Origin: Nocardia spumae
GTDB lineage: Bacteria > Actinomycetota > Actinomycetes > Mycobacteriales > Mycobacteriaceae
DNA: 64,000 bases
Reading direction: 5' to 3'
Assembly (NCBI RefSeq): GCF_020733635.1
Contig: NZ_JAJFZL010000001.1
Location: 3,534,001-3,598,000 of the forward strand
The translations under genes and the position numbers were made by a program. Numbering within the stretch: the stretch's first letter is position 1; every line of letters begins with the position of its first letter. The notes beneath the pieces were generated by a model. The model saw only the letters and a list, made by a program, of their open reading frames with translations. It searched no databases and was not told the origin of the DNA. Positions 58,603 to 64,000 of this stretch are shown here, in pieces.

Positions 58603-59316
58603 ACGCGTTCGACTTCGCGACAGCGAGCCGCGCTGCTGATCCGATCGCAACGGATGTGCGATACGACAGGGCCACCGCATCGCAGTGGTTTCGATCGCCG
58701 TTGAGCGTGCCCCGACTCGCCAAGATGGCTGCTGGGCCCGAAAACAACCGTTACCCAATGATATTGCGATGACGAGACCCGATACCTGCTGTGTCGCATC
58801 GATGCCGGGCTATCCGGCGTTGCCGGGTGGACTCGGTTCGGGTCGTAGCCTCCGCGTGCAGGGATGCCGTATTCGGTTGCCGGAGTGAGCGAACGAGTCA
58901 TCGGCTGCGGGACGGATGCCGGTTCGCCACCGGTCGCATCCGAGCCGGGGAGGCGACGAGGAGAGGGGGCAGGCGATGGGGTTGTCCGCTGTTGTCCCAG
59001 CAGGGTGATCATCGATCCCGCGGAGTGTGTCTTCGCGGCGTCGGAGATCGGTTTCTGTGCATCGCCAGCAAATCCGACGGGGTGTGGTGGAGGGCCGATT
59101 CTCGCGGGTGTGATTGCCGTGGCACCCGGTCCGCCGCTAATCTGTTGTTTGCCAGAAAGATGCTGTATGGCGGTAATCGGTTCGTAGCGCACGAGATTCG
59201 CGGCTCACCGGCGACTCGGGTTCCGGGCACGCGTGTCCGGACCACCCGCGTGAACACTTTCTCTTCGCTCGATGCTGCTCGCCGCGTGACGCGGTCGGCC
59301 TTCAGGAAGGACTGAG
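58603..59316. other. Intergenic region, nothing identified
   Basis: About 700 bases. Overlapping frames on both strands change codon usage irregularly and lack ribosome sites or domains. The sequence is somewhat less GC-rich than the flanks. No tRNA, repeat or mobile element end was seen. Confidence 0.45.
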
Positions 59317-59652
59317 ATGAGCTTCGTGGCCCTCGGATTCCTACGCAAAGACGTCTCGCGGCAACGCCAGAGGTGGGACGAAACTCAGGTCAGGCATGTC
59401 GCACGGCGTTTGGGGTACGAGCTGAGCAAGACCATCACGTTCAGCCACCTCACCCGGGATCCGGTCCGGCAACTGCTCGACACCGTTGTCCGATTCGATG
59501 CCGACGCGGTCGTTGTCCCCAGCGTCGAACACTTCGCCGACCACATCATCCCCGCCGAACTCGTCGCGATCACCGATGTGATCACCGTGGCCCCGGAACA
59601 CATCTACGCGCACTGGCAGGAGTGGGAGATGTCGCCGGCCGAACGGCTGTGA
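59317..59652 (+). CDS. Uncharacterised 111-residue protein
   Basis: 111 residues from the ATG at 59317, with AAGGA 6-7 nt upstream. Sequence features: FVALGFLRKDVSRQRQRWDETQVRHVARRLGYEL, then LLDTVVRFDADAVVVPSVEHFADHIIPAELVAITDVITVAPEHIYAHW. The middle alternates strand and helix in a way resembling the N-terminal catalytic fold of resolvases and recombinases, but no catalytic Ser or Arg motif is visible. Convergent with the DUF574 methyltransferase gene, with only about 40 bp between stops. Function unknown. Confidence 0.65.
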   Translation: MSFVALGFLRKDVSRQRQRWDETQVRHVARRLGYELSKTITFSHLTRDPVRQLLDTVVRFDADAVVVPSVEHFADHIIPAELVAITDVITVAPEHIYAHWQEWEMSPAERL

Positions 59653-59693
59653 ACCGCTGGCACACATGAGGATCCGGATGCGACGACGACGGG

Positions 59694-60497
59694 TTACTTG
59701 CGTGCCACGCCCGCGTAGGCGGACACCTGCGCGTCCATCTTCTTCGGAGGCGCCACACCGTCCGGGCGCCAGCAGTGGGGCACCTGCACACCGGGGTCGA
59801 CCAGTTCCAATCCCTCGAAGAACCGCAGGAACTCCTCACGGCTGCGGACCTGGCACGGCAGCCCGCTGCCGCGGTAGATGTCGACCACGGAAGCGATGAC
59901 CGCCGGGTCGAAGTCCGGCGTGACATGGGTCATCACGAGATAGGATCCGGGAGCGAGGCTGTCCATCAGCGTGGTGACGATGCCGTAGGGATCCTGCTCG
60001 TCGGGCACGAAATGCATCAACGCGTTGAGGCTGAGAGCGACCGGGCGGGTCAGGTCCAGCGTGTCGCGCAATCCCGGGGCGTCGAGGATCTTTTCGGGTG
60101 TCGTGACATCGGCGGAGACGTAGTTGGTGCGCCCCTGCGGTGAACTCACCATCAACGCCCTGGCGTGAACGAGCACGATCGGATCGTTGTCGACATACAC
60201 CACTCGCGAGTCCGGCGCGACCTGCTGGGCGACCTGATGCAGGTTCGGCTCGGTCGGGATACCGGTGCCGATATCGAGGAATTGACGCACCCCCGCCTCG
60301 GCGAGGAACCGGGTCACCCGATGTATGAAAGCCCTGTTCTGCTGTGCGGCCGTGCGCACCCCCGGCCAGATCGTCACCACCTGTTCGGCCGCCTGCGCGT
60401 CCGCGCTGTAGTGGTCCTGGCCGCCGAGATAGTAGTCGTACATGCGGGCGGTGTGAGGCTGGTGCTGCCGCAGGTCGACAGGGGAGCCGGGTTCCAC
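59694..60497 (-). CDS. DUF574 family SAM-dependent methyltransferase
   Basis: 267 residues from the GTG at 60497, which has AAAGGA 9 nt upstream; a GTG at 60515 has no site. It matches DUF574 (Methyltransf family, PF04672): ARMYDYYLGGQDHY at the N-terminus, FLDIGTGIPTEPNLHQVAQ as the SAM-binding motif, VVYVDNDPIVLVHARALM, and MTHVTPDF then FFEGLELVDPGVQVPHCWRPD near the end. Such proteins are abundant in actinobacteria, often next to regulatory or natural product genes; the methyl acceptor is unknown. Confidence 0.88.
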   Translation of the reverse strand: MEPGSPVDLRQHQPHTARMYDYYLGGQDHYSADAQAAEQVVTIWPGVRTAAQQNRAFIHRVTRFLAEAGVRQFLDIGTGIPTEPNLHQVAQQVAPDSRVVYVDNDPIVLVHARALMVSSPQGRTNYVSADVTTPEKILDAPGLRDTLDLTRPVALSLNALMHFVPDEQDPYGIVTTLMDSLAPGSYLVMTHVTPDFDPAVIASVVDIYRGSGLPCQVRSREEFLRFFEGLELVDPGVQVPHCWRPDGVAPPKKMDAQVSAYAGVARK

Positions 60498-60692
60498 GGT
60501 GGGAGTTCCTTTCACAAAGCAACGTCACGCGAGCAGGACTGATCCGCGCTTGTCGCGCGAGTCTACTCGTCACGCCAGACCCCAGCTCCTGGCCGGCCCG
60601 GCCCGCTGGCACCGAGATCGTGAGCCCTGGAACCACTTTCGGCCGCCGCGCCGGGACTGCCCATTTCGAGGCACCGCGCGGCGGCCGAGAGA

Positions 60693-62726
60693 TCAGGAAC
60701 CCTCGGTCAGGGTGAACACCTCCATCGATCCCAGATGTCGCGCGGTGTAGTGCGCGCAGACCCAGGCGTAGATGTCGGTGTCGCCGACCGGATGCCATGT
60801 GCCCTGCTCATCGTTGGGCGCCGCGGGTCCGGGCGCGCCGCGGGGGCCCCGGGCGTCAGGGGAACGGCCGTGATCGGGCACCTTCCACGCATCCGGCAAA
60901 TGCACCTCGGGGGCGAGGTAGTAGGTCAGCTGATGGTTGTGGACCAGATCCTCGAACTGCCGCACCGTCGGCACCGGGTCCTCGGAGGTGAATCCGCCGA
61001 TCGCGAGGACCGGTGTGCGACTGGCCAATTCGAGCCCCGCGGCCGGCCCGGACCGATCGATGGCCGCCGACCAGGTCGTCGACGTCGCGCGGAGCATGGC
61101 CACCAGCCGGGGATCGGCGTCCTCGCCGCCCATCAGCATGCCCATCTGCCGGCGGAGCGGGTTGAGCGCCCCGGGCAGTTGCGGGCGGTCGGGACCCACC
61201 ACCGGGCTTCCGCCGGTGTGCGACTGCGGCAGCGTGGTCACCGCATAGGCCGACGTGCCGGCCAGTCCCGCCAGCACCCCGGCCACCACCAGCACCGTGA
61301 CCACTCGCCGCGGTGCGCGCCGCGAACGGAACGGCACCGTCGTGACCACCAATCCGGCGCCGGCCACGACGGTGACCGCCAGGATCGCCCAGTGCAGCCA
61401 GGGCTGCCAGTCCGGATTGCGATCCAGCAGTACGAATCCCCAGATTCCCGTCGCGAGGATGAGCCCGGCCGCGCCGACGCGCCCCCGGACGTGATCGCGG
61501 CAGCGCCACACCTCGGCCAGGCCGAGCACGAAGCTGCCCACCACAGCGGGCGCGACGGCCAAGGTGTAATAGGCGTGCATCCCGCCCTTCATGGCCGAGA
61601 AGGCGATCCCGTCGATCAGCAACCACAGGCCGAAAACCAGTGCCGCGCCACGGAACACGTCCGTGCGCGGATACCGCCACCGAGCCACGACGACGATGAG
61701 GAATCCGAGCACGGCCGCCGGCAGCAGCCACGAGATCTCGAATCCGATCTCCCCGGTGAACAGTCGCTCCGGACCCGATCCGAAGCCGCCGAAGCCGCCG
61801 TGCGCGCTGCGCGGCAGCTCGTAGCCCGCGGGCAGTTGGAAGGGTTTGCGCCCCTGGTGGTTGTGACCGAGGTAGCGGGCGAATCCGTTGTAGCCCAGCA
61901 CCAGATCCATGAACGTGTTGTCCTTGGATCCGGCGAGATACGGACGCGTGCCGGCCGGCCACAGGATCGTCAGCAGGACATACCAGCCCGACGACAGCAG
62001 CAGTGCCACTGCCGCGCCCAGCAAATGCGCGATGCGTCTGCCCAGGGTTGCCGGGGCGACCACCAGGTAGGCCAAGCCCAGTGCCGGCAGCACCATCAGG
62101 CCCTCGAGCATCTTGGCCAGGAAGGCGAAACCCAGCGCGACTCCGGCCAGCGCCAGCCAGCGCGGGTTCGCCCGGCCCAGGGCGCGGACGGTGCAGTAGG
62201 CGGCCGCGGTCATCAGCAGCACCATCACCGCGTCCGGATTGTTGAACCGGAACATCAACGCCACCACCGGTGTCACGGCCAGCAGCAGCCCGGCCAGCAG
62301 GCCCGCGCCACGACTGCCGGTCGCGCGGGTGATGGATGCGTACATCAGCGCGACCGCGCCGACCGCCATCACCGCCTGCGGAACCAGCATCGACGCACTG
62401 GAGAAGCCGAACAGTTGCCCGGACAGCCCCATCACCCACTGGGAGACCGGAGGTTTGTCGACGGTGATGAAATTCGCCGGATCCAGCGATCCGAACAGCA
62501 GGGCCTTCCAGTTCCGCGACCCCGACCAGGCCGCCGCGGCATAGAACCCGTTGCCCATCCCGTTGACGGTGATGTTCCACAGGTAGGCGGCCGCGGTGGC
62601 CAGCAGCAGCAGCGCCAGGGCGATCCGGTCCCGGCGCCGCGGCGGCGGTAGTAGCCGCGAATCCGGTGGTGGAGGCGGAGATTCCGACGATACGGGCATG
62701 GCGGTGTCGGCAGTCGTCACTGTCAC
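60693..62726 (-). CDS. GT39/ArnT-like membrane glycosyltransferase
   Basis: 677 residues from a GTG at 62726, with GAGAGG about 8 nt upstream. About eleven to thirteen membrane helices. The first extracellular loop carries the acidic motif ANFITVDKPPVSQWVMGL, the PMT/ArnT signature in which Asp acts on the polyprenyl-phosphate sugar. A large C-terminal extracellular domain follows from about residue 515 (RRQMGMLMGGEDADPRLVAMLRATSTTWSAAIDRSG, AIGGFTSEDPVPTVRQFEDLV). The protein should transfer a sugar from a polyprenyl-phosphate carrier to an envelope acceptor on the outer face. Substrate unknown; the family includes mannosyl- and arabinosyl-type enzymes. Confidence 0.85.
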   Translation of the reverse strand: MTVTTADTAMPVSSESPPPPPDSRLLPPPRRRDRIALALLLLATAAAYLWNITVNGMGNGFYAAAAWSGSRNWKALLFGSLDPANFITVDKPPVSQWVMGLSGQLFGFSSASMLVPQAVMAVGAVALMYASITRATGSRGAGLLAGLLLAVTPVVALMFRFNNPDAVMVLLMTAAAYCTVRALGRANPRWLALAGVALGFAFLAKMLEGLMVLPALGLAYLVVAPATLGRRIAHLLGAAVALLLSSGWYVLLTILWPAGTRPYLAGSKDNTFMDLVLGYNGFARYLGHNHQGRKPFQLPAGYELPRSAHGGFGGFGSGPERLFTGEIGFEISWLLPAAVLGFLIVVVARWRYPRTDVFRGAALVFGLWLLIDGIAFSAMKGGMHAYYTLAVAPAVVGSFVLGLAEVWRCRDHVRGRVGAAGLILATGIWGFVLLDRNPDWQPWLHWAILAVTVVAGAGLVVTTVPFRSRRAPRRVVTVLVVAGVLAGLAGTSAYAVTTLPQSHTGGSPVVGPDRPQLPGALNPLRRQMGMLMGGEDADPRLVAMLRATSTTWSAAIDRSGPAAGLELASRTPVLAIGGFTSEDPVPTVRQFEDLVHNHQLTYYLAPEVHLPDAWKVPDHGRSPDARGPRGAPGPAAPNDEQGTWHPVGDTDIYAWVCAHYTARHLGSMEVFTLTEGS

Positions 62727-62809
62727 CGCGGGAGCCTCTCAGCCGATCCGGTGACCACCCTGTCGGAAACCTTGGAGCTTTCTGTGAATGCCGCTCGCGG
62801 CCGCCGCGA

Positions 62810-64000
62810 TCAGTACCGGCCGAACAGCACCGCCGCGTTGTGACCGCCGAACCCGAAGGAATTGTTCATCGCGAACTCGACATCGGCGTGGCGTGGCTTG
62901 TCGTGCACGATGTCGAGGTCGACCTCGGGATCCTGGTTGTCGAGATTGAGCGTGGGCGGGATGACCTGATCGCGCAGGGTCAGAACCGAGATCGCGGCCT
63001 CGAGCGCGCCGACCGCGCCCACCGAATGGCCGAGCGCCGACTTGGGCGCGTAGACCGACGGATGTGTGCCGATGGCCGCGGCGATGCCCTTGGCCTCGGC
63101 GAGATCGCCGATCGAGGTGCCGGTGGCGTGGGCGTTGACGTGATCGACATCGGCGGCGGTGACGCCCGCGGTCTCGATCGCCCGCCGCATCGCCCGCGCG
63201 CAGCCCAGGCCCTCGGGGTCCGGTGCGACCAGGTGATAGCCGTCGGCGGTGAGTCCGGCGCCGAGCAGCCGGGCCAGCGGCGTCGCCCCGCGGGCCAGCG
63301 CGTGCTCTGCCGATTCCACCAGCAGCAGTGCCGCGGCCTCACCGAAGACGAAACCGTCGCGGTCGCGGTCGAACGGGCGCGACGCGCGTTCGGGCTCGTC
63401 GACTCGCGAACTCAGCGCCCGCGCCATGGTGAAGCCGGCGATCGCCATCGGATTGATGTAGCCCTCGACGCCGCCGGCGACGACCATATCCGCCTCGCCC
63501 AGCACGATCGAGCGCCAGGCGTGCACCAGGGCCTCGTTACCCGACGCGCACGCCGACACCGGGGTCACCAGGCTCGCCCGGGCGCCGATCTCGAGTCCGA
63601 CCACGCCGGAGACGCCGTTGGGCATGCTCATCGGCACCGCGAACGGTGAGACCTTGCGGTAGCCGTGCTCACGCATCGCGTCGTTCGCGTCGACGATGGT
63701 GTCGGCGCCGCCGAGTCCGGTGCCGATGCACACGCCCAGACGATCCTTGTCCACCTCGGGAGTGCCGGCGGTGTCCCACAGCCGCTTGCCCATGGCGTAC
63801 GACATCTGCTGGACGTAGCACATGCGACGCTTGCGAACCCGGTCCAGATCGCTGGTGGGGTCGTGAATCAGTTTGCCGCCGATGGCATTCGGCAGGTTGT
63901 GACGGGTGATGTCCTCGTCGGTGAGAACCTTGATGCCGCTGGTCCCGGAAAGCAGGGCCTGCCAGGTGCTCTCGGTGTCGGAGCCGATGGAGGTGGTGAT
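62810..64000 (-). CDS. KasA/KasB-type beta-ketoacyl-ACP synthase (5' end cut by window)
   Basis: 396 codons are in the window, without the start. The reading frame runs in from the edge ([22 protein letters not shown]). Condensing-enzyme motifs: the active-site Cys in [63 protein letters not shown], the first His in [12 protein letters not shown], and the second His in [18 protein letters not shown] at the end. It extends acyl-ACP chains in FAS II; in mycolata KasA and KasB elongate meromycolate precursors. Sequence similarity to M. tuberculosis KasA/B is strong. Which of the two it is cannot be decided here. Confidence 0.9.
   Translation of the reverse strand: MTTSIGSDTESTWQALLSGTSGIKVLTDEDITRHNLPNAIGGKLIHDPTSDLDRVRKRRMCYVQQMSYAMGKRLWDTAGTPEVDKDRLGVCIGTGLGGADTIVDANDAMREHGYRKVSPFAVPMSMPNGVSGVVGLEIGARASLVTPVSACASGNEALVHAWRSIVLGEADMVVAGGVEGYINPMAIAGFTMARALSSRVDEPERASRPFDRDRDGFVFGEAAALLLVESAEHALARGATPLARLLGAGLTADGYHLVAPDPEGLGCARAMRRAIETAGVTAADVDHVNAHATGTSIGDLAEAKGIAAAIGTHPSVYAPKSALGHSVGAVGALEAAISVLTLRDQVIPPTLNLDNQDPEVDLDIVHDKPRHADVEFAMNNSFGFGGHNAAVLFGRY

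Noticed and set aside
1..64000. tRNA, rRNA, insertion sequences and prophage genes
   Set aside because: No transposase or integrase motif, no inverted-repeat ends with target duplications, and no tRNA-like cloverleaf or rRNA block was recognised by eye; a covariance search would be needed to exclude small RNAs.

Overview
The window is high-GC actinobacterial DNA and most probably comes from a Nocardia or a close mycolata relative. The support is a KasA/KasB-type ketosynthase, a ChoD-type oxidase, an EspR-like regulator, a split methylmalonyl-CoA mutase with MeaB, a LigC/Prim-Pol pair, many TetR regulators, frequent GTG starts, and many starts preceded at 6-8 nt by a TANNNT box as in leaderless mycobacterial transcripts. 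No rRNA, tRNA, CRISPR array, insertion sequence or prophage was seen.

1-2.7 kb: the end of a sulfonate-type ABC transporter (lipoprotein plus truncated ATPase, minus strand). It is preceded by a 25-residue LTRRR...DLMRV...C leader peptide of the kind found upstream of actinobacterial sulfur genes. A TVP38-type membrane protein follows. 2.9-8.2 kb: mutA-mutB-meaB, translationally coupled, with a 24-bp tandem repeat in meaB. 8.2-14.3 kb: a carboxylesterase with a divergent TetR gene and twin operators, an amidohydrolase/nucleoside hydrolase pair, a zinc-type oxidoreductase, and a gluconokinase gene frameshifted at a run of nine G.

14.5-24.9 kb: a TetR gene divergent from a latex-clearing protein (Lcp, rubber oxygenase) with a 33-bp operator between them, an ARMT1/DUF89 protein, a GMC oxidoreductase, an EspR-like regulator, a flavin monooxygenase with a divergent TetR gene, a DUF2784 protein overlapping that TetR gene antisense, and an SDR protein with a zinc ribbon. 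25-31 kb: acyl-CoA dehydrogenase plus TetR, the Prim-Pol/LigC operon, a cold-shock-domain protein, and an NfeD-like/SPFH pair. 31-41 kb: two DHA2 drug exporters, two small unknown genes, TetR genes, a reductase, a CPA1 antiporter carrying a UBP zinc finger, and a SEDS (RodA/FtsW) protein.

41-47.6 kb is the most unusual locus: a tightly overlapped minus-strand operon. In transcription order it encodes a cysteine-desulfurase-like enzyme, a protein of unknown fold ending in a CxxC heavy-metal-associated domain, a type III PLP decarboxylase, and a cysteine-synthase/rhodanese fusion. A 2-hydroxyacid dehydrogenase follows 92 bp later. Active-site cysteines and lysines are intact, so a persulfide relay feeding a sulfur-containing or metal-binding small molecule is a reasonable hypothesis.

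47.7-64 kb: a DUF2599 lipoprotein, a tandem TerD protein, an FkbH-like HAD protein lacking its nucleophile Asp, ChoD preceded by a coupled 24-residue ORF, TetR, an LCP cell-wall ligase, a LexA paralogue, an antigen-85-like esterase, a GH1 glycosidase, a small uncharacterised protein, a DUF574 methyltransferase, a GT39-type glycosyltransferase, and the truncated KasA/B-type synthase. Metabolically the window leans towards hydrophobic carbon sources: polyisoprene cleavage, acyl-CoA oxidation, propionyl-CoA assimilation and sterol-type oxidation, alongside envelope biogenesis.
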